A stretch of 64,000 bases of DNA from Grifola frondosa (taxonomy: Eukaryota > Basidiomycota > Agaricomycetes > Polyporales > Grifolaceae): positions 1 through 64,000 of the forward strand of contig LUGG01000045.1 of NCBI GenBank assembly GCA_001683735.1, given 5' to 3'. The notes beneath the pieces are model-generated. The model saw nothing but the letters and a program-made list of their open reading frames with translations. It was not told the DNA's origin and ran no database searches. This document shows positions 34,863-45,169 of this stretch, in pieces; position 1 is the stretch's first letter, and each line of letters opens with the position of its first letter. Position numbers and translations under genes: made by a program.

Positions 34863-34960
34863 ATTCGCGTTAGTGTCACGTCGCTGCCGCGTCGATCCCA
34901 GGAGCACCGCGTCGATGTCGCGTTGGTTCACGTTAATGTCGCATCGGTCCACATCGGTGC
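34863..34960. repeat. GTCGCGTC-type array, right arm
   Basis: Repeats of the GTCGCGT/CCGCGTCGAT kind (for example CCGCGTCGAT at 34888 and GCGTCGATGTCGCGTTGG at 34909) continue, in the same orientation, the array that stops at 27110. They are inverted relative to 26437-26525. This supports the view that the 27113-34862 transposon split a single older element. Confidence 0.55.
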
Positions 34961-35963
34961 ACAGCAACCACGGTGATACTGTGTCAATGCAGGGCTTCAT
35001 ATCAGTTCACTACAGCACATAAGATTTTAGTTTTGTATAGTGTATTTATGATCTTCGTCACTAAATTATGCAATTTACAGCTTCATAGGTTATCACCTCT
35101 GAAATTTAGCTTGTCATGTAGTATGTCGATCTTTTATCATATTCGCACAATTGATTTTTAATTACTTTCCAGGTGTACATCTTATCAGCAAATTGTGCAT
35201 GCACTAGATAGCTTTACATACAAATATAAATTTAATCTTGCGGTGCAAAATTGACAAGTGCGGGAGTGAATTTGCCAGGCCCGATAAGACACCTATGATA
35301 ACATACAATCAATCACATGACGTGCAAGGCTTTGGATGCCGTGCAACTGAGGCATCCTTTTGCAAGCAAGGCTAACATTGCAAAGGCTTCCAATGCAAGG
35401 TGGAGTTTGCAAAATATGCCGGAAAGCTGAGGATTTGCCAACGAGGCTGATTTGGCAAAGGTAGGTGTTTTTTTGCATCACACTGTTAAATGACACAATA
35501 TGCAGTATATTTATTGACGCATATAATACATAGCAAACACGAGAAGTGCAATAAGTAGTGCGTATGATAGAGACAACGATGGTGCAGAATGGGAGACCTG
35601 CAAGATAGCAACCTCTGAGCAGCAGAGCATGAGACAGCGACATGGTGGTGAGAGCGCATGCGAAAATGAGAACGGAACGAGATGGAAGGGAAGGATGAGC
35701 GATTTAAGCCTCTAGAATTAGGTCAATAAATCTTCTCGTCGATATGTGGACAATTCAAAGACCTACCTGAATTTGTGCTCCCTGTCCATCTCAGCACTGC
35801 AGCTTTGGCATGCGCTGCATGCTGTTCAGTGAGCTTTTCATGCACGGACTTATGCTGTCACACAGCAAAAGTGTTTGGTACCTGGACATGGCAAAATAAC
35901 ATCAATTTTGCACATCTGTCATCAATAAGTAACATGACATGGGACATCAAATCGGGAATATGG
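34961..35963. repeat. intergenic stretch with clustered TGCAAG/TTTGCAAA words
   Basis: No gene is recognised. Between about 35310 and 35480 TGCAAG, TGCAAA, TTTGCC and related words recur roughly every 15-25 bases in both orientations, as expected for a subterminal repeat zone of some element, but no terminus could be paired. The remainder is unremarkable AT-rich sequence. Confidence 0.35.
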
Positions 35964-36520
35964 TCACGTGCTTATACTCATAAATAAAGCATAATTCTGT
36001 TCGGCTATTTCCAGGCATTCTTGTTCCCGTCCATCACCATCATGCAGGCAATTTTGTACCCTTGTGATACTCAGGTTCCCTACTATCGGGTGCATCGACA
36101 GACTCGCAAACATATCCTCATCCTCGATCCAGTCCAGGATCATCTTATCCCAATCTATTTTTCTGGTCCCCTTCGTCTTTTGGGACCCAACATCGAGTTT
36201 ACAGGACGAATCACCCGCATCCTTCAATTTCAGGAGACTCGAGTCATTGTTGCTGTGGAGCATTACACAGGCACCCAGGAAGATTGCAGTGGGCATTCCT
36301 ATTCCATTCTAGCCATGTTTGAATGGTTGGATGCATGGATCATTTCGGAACATTGCTCATCGCAGAGGAATGTTGAAGCCGAACAGCGATATAGTTGAAT
36401 TGCCGAAGAACATGCTGCAAGCAGGAGATGCGGCTGAATGGATGACTTTCTCTGATCTATGAGGGACATGGATGGAAGAATTAGGTCACATGACAATGTA
36501 TCCATTTTCCCACCAATCAG
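35964..36520 (-). pseudogene. unassigned minus-strand frame
   Basis: The frame 35964-36296 (reading DVGSQKTKGTRKIDWDKMIL then DWIEDEDMFASLSMHPIVGN) looks coding: acidic, tryptophan-containing, no low complexity. I do not recognise it, and no flanking exon could be joined. It could be part of a transposon-carried gene. Confidence 0.3.
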
Positions 36521-36751
36521 CACTCAGCTCACATTATTTCAAGTCAAAATATGCATCTTTGTTAAGGACATTACATAAGAATGATTATAAGAAGGACTAC
36601 ATGACTTGAGAAGTTACAATGGAAGGACCTAGACAAGGCCCAGACCAGTCTACATGTTCTAGCTAAGTTCCAGAATGGCCTAGCCCTTGTCAGAAACTCA
36701 ATACGACCTAGGCTTGTCAAAAGACACCCTCAAATTTGGAGTGTTATCAGT

Positions 36752-37871
36752 TGTAACCCCATTTTGCAAGCCCGGACAGGTCCAGATCAATCACATGACC
36801 ACCTGGATCATGAGCCCAGACCATCTAGACAAGGCCTAGATGTGGAGATAAGGAGAAAAGTAGGAGATATAAATAGAATTGAAAGATTTAGTGTAGAAAT
36901 AAGCTTAGTTAGGAAGACTTTGTACTGAATTCGTAGTTTTGATACTTTTGTAACATAGTTTAGAATGTTCCATGACTAAGACATGATCAGATGACCTCAG
37001 ATGAACTCTGATTTGTCAGCACTAATTCAGAAAAGCCAAGTCAGGACCAATCAGGATTGACCATGGATAATCATGATCAGTCGTGATTAGTCAGGATTTG
37101 AGGTGGATTAGTAAGGCAACCCAGAAATGAGTCAGGGGGAGTCAGAGTGAGTCATTTCCATGGAATGTTCTGGAATTTCCTCAGGGTATAAAAGCAGGCC
37201 AAACTGCCCCCCTGAGAGCAATATAGTTTTTATCCACTTTCACCCCAGACATCTGTGTGCCCTCTCCTTCTGTGTGAATTTCACCTTGGATTGTCACCTG
37301 ACCAGACTGAGCTCTGGTAGTACAAGTCCAAGAAGAGTATCTCAAGGACCCTAAGGAAAGTAGGATAGGTTGAGTACTCTGCAGTAGAATATTCTCAGTA
37401 GCAAGACAGCAGATTGCGGCGTAAGGAAAGTGCAAGTTTAAGTTCGAGACAAGAAGTTTCTTGGGCTGTTTGACTGTTCAGACAAGTGCTCTGAAAGTAC
37501 AGACCCAGGCAGGAAGACTCAAGGACCCTACAGGACAGTAGGCTAGGTTGAGCACTCTCACAGACCAGGAATTGAAGTCGCAAGTGTTAGCAAGTAATAT
37601 CCCTGACATTCATTTGGAATCTACGTACCTGAATCTTATATATTTATAAATCTCGGATTTCCGGACTCGGCTGAGCCTCTGACCGGAAAAGTAGGAAAAC
37701 CCGTCACGCTTGGTGCACATTGAAGTATTGAAGGCTTTTAAATTTCTTGCTGCTTATAATTCAGTTTTGCTGAACCCCTTGCTTGAAAAATAAATCCTTT
37801 TGTGAACAAATTCTTGTGTTAGAAATTTATTCTCAGACAGGAACTCTCACGTACGTCAATAACCCCTTACA
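36752..37871 (+). mobile_element. solo-LTR-like sequence
   Basis: It starts TGTAACCCC at 36752 and ends CCCCTTACA at 37871, giving short TGTAA/TTACA inverted ends. Within it is a TATA box (GGTATAAAAGC near 37183) and, downstream, an AATAAA near 37788, the promoter-R-polyadenylation order of an LTR. The sequence just before it (GGAGTGTTATCAG) resembles a polypurine-tract junction. An internal ~70 base duplication (CTCAAGGACCCTA at 37342 and 37520) is present. No 5 bp target duplication was found and no pol gene is present, so the ends are tentative. Confidence 0.4.
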
Positions 37872-37974
37872 ATGCAAGCGAGAACCATTCACTTGGGCGC
37901 CCTTATCAGATGTTGCTTTGTTGAATATCTCCCTGCGTGCAAATGTCAGTGTCGTGTCAAGCCCAGAATACGAT

Positions 37975-39565
37975 GGACACTTACTTGTTCCACAAAGCAA
38001 TTGTGGCCTTACTCCAGAGTGGATCACTAGAAGGCCCATCGAAGAGACCCACAAGGATATGGAAGAAGTCAGTCGATCTGAGCCCACTGAGCTTGGCTAT
38101 TCAGGACGAAGTGCACCTACAAACAGAAGAAATCAGTAGAAGACGCCAGAATGTATATAAAACTGACCAAGACCGCAATGTAGGCGATGAGCCGAGGGGT
38201 CACAGAAGTAATGTTGTACTTCTGTGCCAAGGACAGTTTGCCAGGCCCATTCTCCTTCTTGCCCGCATGCTTCTTGGCATTTCGGGGCCCCAGAAAGAGT
38301 GATTTGAAGCACTAAAAGCAATCGTGAGTAACAATAAATCATGAAGGTCGAAATGCACCATAACTAGGAGTGCACCACGAAGGAAACCTTTGTCGATTGC
38401 CTCGGGATCATACTCGTCTTGATCATAGAGGAAGGAAGGGTAGTCATCGGCAGTTACTTCAGTGTCCCCGTCATGAACGGAGGCACAGAATCTATGTTAC
38501 GAGTTTAGTACAAAATGAATGTAGGATTGAAAATGTATGCATGAGGGTCCTTATCGAAGTTGGGTAGTAATTCCTGGGGGCAGAGCAACTGTCCAGTGGT
38601 GACGTTCTCGAATCCGCGCCTGTCCTTCAAGTCGGTGTCCAACGGGGGATATTTTGGGCCTTTGGGGAAGTAATTGAGGACCATGTAGTGCAGCGCTCCT
38701 ACGTCATCAGAATGCGCCTTGTGCACCATGTCGTCAAGCTAGAATGCAATAAGGTTAATAAAGCATGAAGATCGAGGAGCCACTCACAAAGTCTGCAAGT
38801 GTATGGAGCGCTTCAGGCTCGTCGTCCTCGAGTCGCTCGATCTCCTTTTTCAACCCTGGAATTAGGGCGAGCAGCATATTATATTGCCTTTCCATTTCAG
38901 CCCATTTCTCGGCTCTTCTATTGTAGATTTATAGTTAATAAGAAATACGATGAATGTATGCGCACTTACAACCTTTCCCGTTCAATGACATCATCCTCAT
39001 CTTCATCTTCATCTTCATCGACAGGTGACAGAGACCTAGAAACGTCACCTTCGGGGTGCATGCCGACTTGAAATACTTGAAGGGAGAGGATGAACAGATC
39101 AATGGACCATGGAATGAGACGTGCAGCATTGCGCAAGGCTTGTGCTGATTTTGACGTGGTGCCTCTATGAAAATTACATTAGTAATTCACTGCATCCACA
39201 TATAAACAAACAATACATATTTTTGAGCGCGTTAGCCACCTGAGCGATGATTCAAGAAGTACGGCCACGTTTGGGTGCGGCCTCTGGTACTTCATGAGAG
39301 TGCTGACACTTGCCGCTAAAGCCAGAAAATTCTGGCTCTCCGGGCTCTTCAAAGCATAATGGTAAGTGCATATAAGTGCATATATGCAGCCATTTATGAT
39401 GCACTTACCTTCCGGGTCTGTGTCATCATCACTGCTAGAGAGAGAGTTTTCAGGCAGGGGAGCTGGTTGGGGGGCACGAGGGGTGGGAGCAGAAACAGGA
39501 GCGGGAACAGGATTGCCGACTCTTCTCTTCGGCATAGAAGCCGTTGCGTGCTGGTGGCTGGGCAT
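37975..39565 (-). pseudogene. DUF6698-domain protein, copy 2, decayed
   Basis: The start is placed at ATG 39565 (MPSHQHATASMPKRRVGNP), a Pro-rich N-terminus. Exons read SLSPVDEDEDEDEDD near 39030, KWAEMERQYNMLLALIPGL near 38910-38855, LADFLDDMVHKAHSDDVGAL then HYMVLNYFPKGPKYPP near 38795-38640, VTADDYPSFLYDQDEYDPE near 38455-38395, and a last block FFHILVGLFDGPSSDPLWSK then ATIALWNKQ near 38070-37985. Domain order is that of copy 1 at 27607-29977. Frame breaks occur near 38300 and 38085. It diverges from a Plavaka first exon starting at 39864, about 300 bases away. Confidence 0.65.
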
Positions 39566-39863
39566 GGTGAGTTGTGAAGTGGCAGAAAAGCTAGCGGATG
39601 GATGCGAGTGGTACAACTGTAGAGAAAATGACTGAGAGAAATATAATTTGAGTCAAGTAATGAATAGGAATATGAGACGGATGTCACGACACAAAGACGA
39701 GGGTAAGCAGAAAGGACTTAGAGATTAAGAGCGCGTTAGGTCATGTGAATGTGACCTAATGCATATAGAGTGTGACATTTAGTTGTGCACATGACTTGCA
39801 TGTCACGTCGCGCATTCCTCAATGGACTATTCATTTCATTGCATAATTCTTGCTTCTCTGGTC

Positions 39864-40078
39864 ATGGTCGGCTGTCTAGGATGCTCTGAAAAGTTCAAGA
39901 CAACCAAGGCGCTCAGAGTTCACAGCAAGACGTGCAAGGGATCTTGCACCTTCATGTCAAATACATTTAAGTTGCACTGAAAATGCCAGGCGGATGCAGA
40001 CAACTCCAGAGCAGCTAAATTGCAATGAACGGATGAGGATGATGATGTAAATGATGCTATAGAAGTCCATAATGAGGT
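39864..40078 (+). pseudogene. Plavaka transposase first exon, truncated copy
   Basis: MVGCLGCSEKFKTTKALRVH begins at 39864 and gives C-x2-C-x12-H-x3-C, the same finger spacing as copies 2 and 3. A poorly conserved acidic stretch (DEDDDVNDAIEVHNEV) with stops follows, ending at a GTGCGT donor near 40077. The rest of the gene is missing: a few bases on, sequence belongs to an opposite-strand Plavaka copy. Its position relative to DUF6698 copy 2 repeats the layout of the complete element. Confidence 0.65.
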
Positions 40079-40104
40079 GCGTTTTTATCTATGGTTTTTT
40101 TTGG

Positions 40105-41421
40105 GTGTCACTTTTCTGGGTAATCTGCTGAATAAGTGAAAAAGCGGGGGAACATGTGCCTCAAGACTCCATCTCCACATTTGAGGAGAATTCCATGCAC
40201 ATATGCATGCATGAATTCCGGCAATAATATGTGCAGCCAGATTTCGTGCATGAGCTCTCGTCGGACGAAGCGCATGACAGCAACGGTAGCGGGCAAGTCA
40301 TAAACGGATTGGTAAAATTGCTGGAAGGAGTCTGGCAGCTTGAGACGGACATCAGTATGTGTTAATGGTCAGCGAAGTAGAGGAACATACCTTAGGAATG
40401 TACACAAGGTGCTGCGCTGTGAATGAATTTGGTTTCGTGTGCATGTACTTGGAGAAATTACTAAAGAATGCATATATTGGCCAGAGTGATGCAGAACCGA
40501 AGCTAGTGAGATGCATAGAGTCGGACCAAACCAGGGTGGGAGCTACACAATACTCGACATCAGGGGAATCATCCGGGTTTCAAGGCTGAGCACATAGTCA
40601 GCAGCAGACTTGTGCGAGAAGAATAGTACCATTTCATTAGGCAGAATGTGGTAATGTTGAGGAAGGGAGCAAATGAGGTTTTTGAGTTTGCCAAGCATGT
40701 TTCCGACAGAGAAACTGAAGCCAGAAAGTGGGTCAATGTCTCGTGGATCGCGAGGTGCCTTTGCATGAGTGGGCACATCCAAAAATGAATCCAGAGAGAG
40801 GTCGTCCTCAGGGTCGGAGTGTGGCTGAACAGAATAGCGTCGGAAGACTCCGAAGTTATTCAGCACAGAGTCAATGTGATCAGGAGCATGCAAAGGAGAC
40901 TCTGGACGAGGAGGCATGTTTTCTGGAGGCTCTGGCTTGGCAACTTTAGTGACACAGACGTGCTTAGGCTTAGGAGGTGGACGAGTGATGTGAGCAGGAA
41001 GGCCGTGCAGGTTTGTTGGCAGATAGTCGTTGAACATGATGGGAGTGATTCGCCTGCGACCATATCTGCTGAACGTTCCCTCTGGCTCTGGGATGACCTC
41101 AACATGTAACTAAATAATATATATTATTGTTATTTCAGTGCGCATATATGCTGCACCACATATGTTACATACCTCCTCAAATTCGCGCGCCTCATGCGCC
41201 CTTTGCTGTTCCTCTTTGGCTGCATTTTCCTCCTCAATGTGATGCAGCTTGAGGGAATGTAGGTGCTCATTTCTCTTTAGAATTCCCGCCTTGGTGTTTT
41301 CTCGGTCACGCTTGAGTCCACCGGTGAGGAGAGTCTCCCATGGCTTGCAGTTCGGTCGATGATGCTTCAATGCGCCTTCTTTAGCAAAAGGTTTTTTGCA
41401 GCCCTCACAGGTGAGCACCAT
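40105..41421 (-). pseudogene. Plavaka transposase, N-terminal half, copy 3
   Basis: The start is ATG 41421, reading MVLTCEGCKKPFAKEGALKH then HRPNC (C-x2-C-x12-H-x3-C), and a Lys/Glu-rich helix to 41180. The next exon reads DYLPTNLHGLPAHITRPPPK, NNFGVFRRYSVQPHSDPEDD near 40860-40800, and LPQHYHILPNEMVLFF near 40660-40615. Then comes TLVWSDSMHLTSFGSASLWP near 40540-40480, LPDSFQQFYQS near 40340, RFVRRELMHEIWLHILLPEF and GVLRHMFPRFFTYSADYPEK ending near 40113 at a GT donor. Everything downstream, including the catalytic core, is gone. It faces the truncated exon at 39864-40078. Confidence 0.8.
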
Positions 41422-41789
41422 AAAAACTATCAGCAGCGAGACGATGATGAACCAGGGAGGACGATGCATAGTATGGTCATGCCCAAAAGAGGAAGGCATT
41501 CTTTGGATATATGCCTTCCTCTTTTGGGACCCCAAACCCCAGCAAGACGCGTCGCGTCCACATGATGCATGCTTTAAGGTTTCCCCAGACATGTTTTGAC
41601 ATGTCTTGACGCTATAAAAGCTGGGATACAACGAGACTTGGTACGCTAACTCCCCACCATCTCTTTGCTCTCATCCCGCCCTCATCCGACACTTTCTCCA
41701 CCCCTTCCGATGATGAGCACCCACATCAACATTACCTGCACCACCAACCCGTACCCCTTTCGCTACCACGGCTGCTCTCCCATCTCAGT

Positions 41790-42210
41790 CCGTGCCTTCA
41801 ACCACCATGGCCCACGTCCTCGCTCCTGTACCTTCTCAGCTGCTCATGACTGATACCTTGTCATCCAAAACTCTGGCTATATCTGTTCCTGATTGCGACG
41901 GTTGGCCGGACGGCGACTTTGAGCAACTCTTCACCCACAAAGAAGTCAATGCGACGAATCATCTAATGGCTCATTGGGCAGCGAACATGTCAGATGATCA
42001 CAAGGGAAACTTCGATGTAGAGGAGTGGGGTGATGGAAAGAAGTCACAAAGGTGTTGCTTAGGTACCATTGTCTGCAACAATGATGGGTGCAATATCATC
42101 GTTCGTCCTCAAACTCAGCTTGAGGATTCAGACATAATTCATCGATCTTACTCTATTCCGGACCTAGACAATTCCCGGGTTCCGCAGTGCATATGGCACG
42201 ATTCATAGTT
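41790..42210 (+). pseudogene. zinc-binding (GCM/FLYWCH-like) N-terminal fragment
   Basis: The frame reads DGWPDGDFEQLFTHKEVNAT, AHWAANMSD and GDGKKSQRCCLGTIVCNNDG then CNIIVRPQT near 41895-42115. I recognise the CLGxxxCxxxxCxxxxRPxT pattern from Agaricomycete transposon-associated proteins with a GCM/WRKY-like zinc-binding fold; the exact family name is uncertain. After 42180 the frame decays. There is no recognisable downstream domain before 43130. Confidence 0.4.
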
Positions 42211-43132
42211 TGTATGTCGATGTGATGTTCCATCGCCGCTAATGGTAAAGCCTGTGACGACCAAACTGTTAACCCTAGAAGATATTTTCCCATTGTGTAC
42301 GTACTGTTTGCATTGGATAATTCATATCCCAACTGAATGTCAGCTGCTATCCCCTGCTCTAGTACAGCTCTGCGGACTGTCCTTGAACTCATTGCATGCT
42401 TGACTGTAATTTCCAAGACACCTGCCATTTGGCAGACCATCTGCCCAATTTTTTTTCTGTGAACATCCACTCTTCACCAGCAAGGGAGCAAGTGCTCAAG
42501 CTTCTGATGTATATACACCCTTGTTCGCCAGTTTATAAGCAATTGGCTTAATTTTTGCATTCTCGACAGCTCCGGACAGCATTCACTGCATTCAAGAGCC
42601 TCATACATGACGTTGCAGTAGCTTTAAGTACACTTAAATTATTCCTCTATTCGGAGCTTTAATATATCATCTGTTCGAACTTCAAATAAATCAGCATAAG
42701 TGTTAAGAGATGTAAACCAGCAAGTTATTTGAAACTCAAATAGACAACCTGTTGTAAATTCAAGTACCCATACCCAGCCTGTCTACTCACAAGTACTTGG
42801 ACTATGCAAAAGCGGGTACTTTGATTTGTAGTACATGCTTATTCAAATTTAGTTACACTGCAAATACTTGATAAATTCAAATCTACTACAACATGTACAA
42901 AGAATGCGACAGCACGTGCCAGCATTTCCCATTGCGTCCCCTCCTGCCATGCTGCAAATCAATTAGATCTCAAGCATTCAACACAGCTGCAAATGAACAA
43001 CATACCTCCGTGCCCAATCCAGATAACTGACCCAATAGTGCAAAGTACCTGGGCTAACCTGAACCATGAGACGTGAGCTGTGATGCTCAATCTTTTGGTG
43101 CCACCGGGAGCCCAGGAAGTGAGCGGAAGTGA
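42211..43132. other. non-coding, AT-rich stretch
   Basis: No gene is recognised. Between 42640 and 42880 the words TTCAAAT, TTCAAGTA and ATTCAAATC recur, suggesting a decayed repeat. Nothing could be delimited. Confidence 0.35.
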
Positions 43133-44952
43133 ATGCAGGGAACAAGACTGGCGTGCACCTTCTGGAATAAATGGACCATGGGGAAACCCATTCACCTCCT
43201 TGCAGTCAGGACCACCTCCACAACAATCCGCATACAACCAGTAAGTCATTATCATAGTATGCATATATGCATGGCACTCACCGGAAATCACTCGCAGACA
43301 ACAGATTTCTCGGAGGCGGTCTCGCCACCAGTCTGTGTCTCCTAATCCACGTCCAAGTTCATGCCATCGCCAAGCCGAAGAACAGGCGGACAGCGCCGCT
43401 AACATGGAGACTCAGAATCTTGATCTGTGCCTTGCTGCTCCTCATGGATCTGGACCTTTTCCTCATGAGTTCATAACTAATCAAATGACAAGCTTAGTCG
43501 ACTCTATGCGTCAGATTGCAGACAAAGTGCAAGAAAACAGCACACATGTGGATGCCCTCGTAGCAGGCAGAAATGCTCCAGTGTCTTCGACGATGGACAC
43601 CTCGACGTGGGGAAGCCGGACAGGTGTCTATGCTGCACGTGGACGTGCAACGGCTCTGAAACAAAGCAGCCATCCAGAACAACCAAGATGTACAACAAGT
43701 CGTAGAAGATGTAGCAGGCGTTGAAGTTGATCTTGCGAAGGTGGCATTCGGCTCATTGAACATGGATCAACATGCCACACGAAACCAAATATTGGTACTT
43801 GCTTATTTTTGTACAATCGGATTATCTGCAGCAGGTACTGACCGAAAATGCACTGAGCACAGAAGGACACAGCACACCAAATTCGCATACTCACCGGTAT
43901 TGCAACCAAAGTGCCTTGACCCGAGTGGCAAGAACCTATGCCAGAGCGAAAGGATGAGACGGGCATTGCATTTTTGGATCCGAACTTTACTGCTACAATA
44001 AATCACCCAAACAACAAGATTCTGATCAAACGAGTGACTGAAATAGTGTACAATGAACTTACAGTGAGTTCCATTATATGTTTCCTGTGCTGCATCATCT
44101 GAGAGCTGAGGCTTGCGACATACAGGATCCGAAGACCCAATATGATTGGATGAATGCATCAAGCATGATCGTCACTCGTCAAGTAATTGAAGAATGTGCC
44201 AAGTGTTCGTGGAGAGGGTTCAAAAGTGCATATATCACCCAGAGAGACGAAGCAAAGAAAACAGCACGGAGTATCGCCACGATTAACTTGTGGCAACAGC
44301 TTCGTCGGAAAGAGGTATGGTCTGGTGCTCTGTTAATAGTAAAGCTAATTCTCGAGAGTTCACAGAAATGCAAGAAATTAATGAACGCGAACGCCATACA
44401 AACTTACAAGGATAAACATGGTGTCGATCCGACAGCTCTTCTCGGCATTGATCTCATGTCGGATGAAGCGAGCGGACCAGAGGATGGAGAGGACAAGTTG
44501 GAATGGAAGCGTAGGATGGCCGAGAAGTTGGGGATGATCGATGTTGCCGATAATGTCCTTGAAAAACTGAGCTTTTTCGAGATCATTAGACCCAACTGGC
44601 GCTCGGAAGCAGTAAGTTCAAAGAAATTAAACAAAGATAGATCACTTACAGCAGTTTAGTACACAGAGATTTTGCACGAGCTATGGGAAGCATATTGGGA
44701 CACTCTTCCGGCAAAGCAGAAGGAAGGTTACCGACCGCGGATCCGTACTGATCATTTTACAGACCAGCCGCCAATGGTCGCACCTTACAACTTCGGCATC
44801 AATCAAGTTTGGTTCAACGAACACAAAGAAACATACCAGCTCCGACTTCATGATTGGTATACGTTTCCGGATCCACCAGGGTTCAGCGCAAATGCAAATC
44901 CTGTTGACGGAGCTAATGAAGGCGCAGCCAGTGCCGAAATCTCTGACAAATA
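43133..44952 (+). CDS. uncharacterised multi-exon protein (APYNFGIN-type C-terminus)
   Basis: The 5' part is uncertain (exon to about 43239, acceptor near 43320). A Ser/Arg-rich exon (RRRSRHQSVSPNPRPSSCHR) follows, then HEFITNQMTSLVDSMRQIAD near 43465 and NNQDVQQVVEDVAGVEVDLA near 43678. A later exon gives DPNFTATINHPNNKILIKRV near 43970-44030, then a long exon 44078-44610 with RSIATINLWQQLRRKE and SFFEIIRPNWRSEA, and a last exon with ILHELWEAYWDTLPAKQKEG and VAPYNFGINQVWF, ending in TAA at 44950. I have seen this C-terminal pattern in Agaricomycete hypothetical proteins but know no function. It is tail-to-tail with the Tnp2 transposase. Confidence 0.5.
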
Positions 44953-45169
44953 ATAGCAATAAAAACAACAAGACTCAAAGAACACATACCTTCAAAGCCC
45001 ATGTTGCTCGCATCATCATCGCCTAGATCAGCTCTCGCATGCCAGTCTCAAATTTGCTTCACTTGCATCACACGCTTTCACACGGACTCACCACCTTGAT
45101 GCTACATTGATCTCACCTCTTCTGCCTATTTGAATGCACCCGTCGTCATGTTCTTTCACTTCTGCTGCT

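Noticed and set aside
36742..37871. A complete LTR with target duplication starting at TGTTATCAG
   Set aside because: Neither this start nor the one at 36752 gives matching 5-base flanks, so only a tentative LTR-like call is kept.
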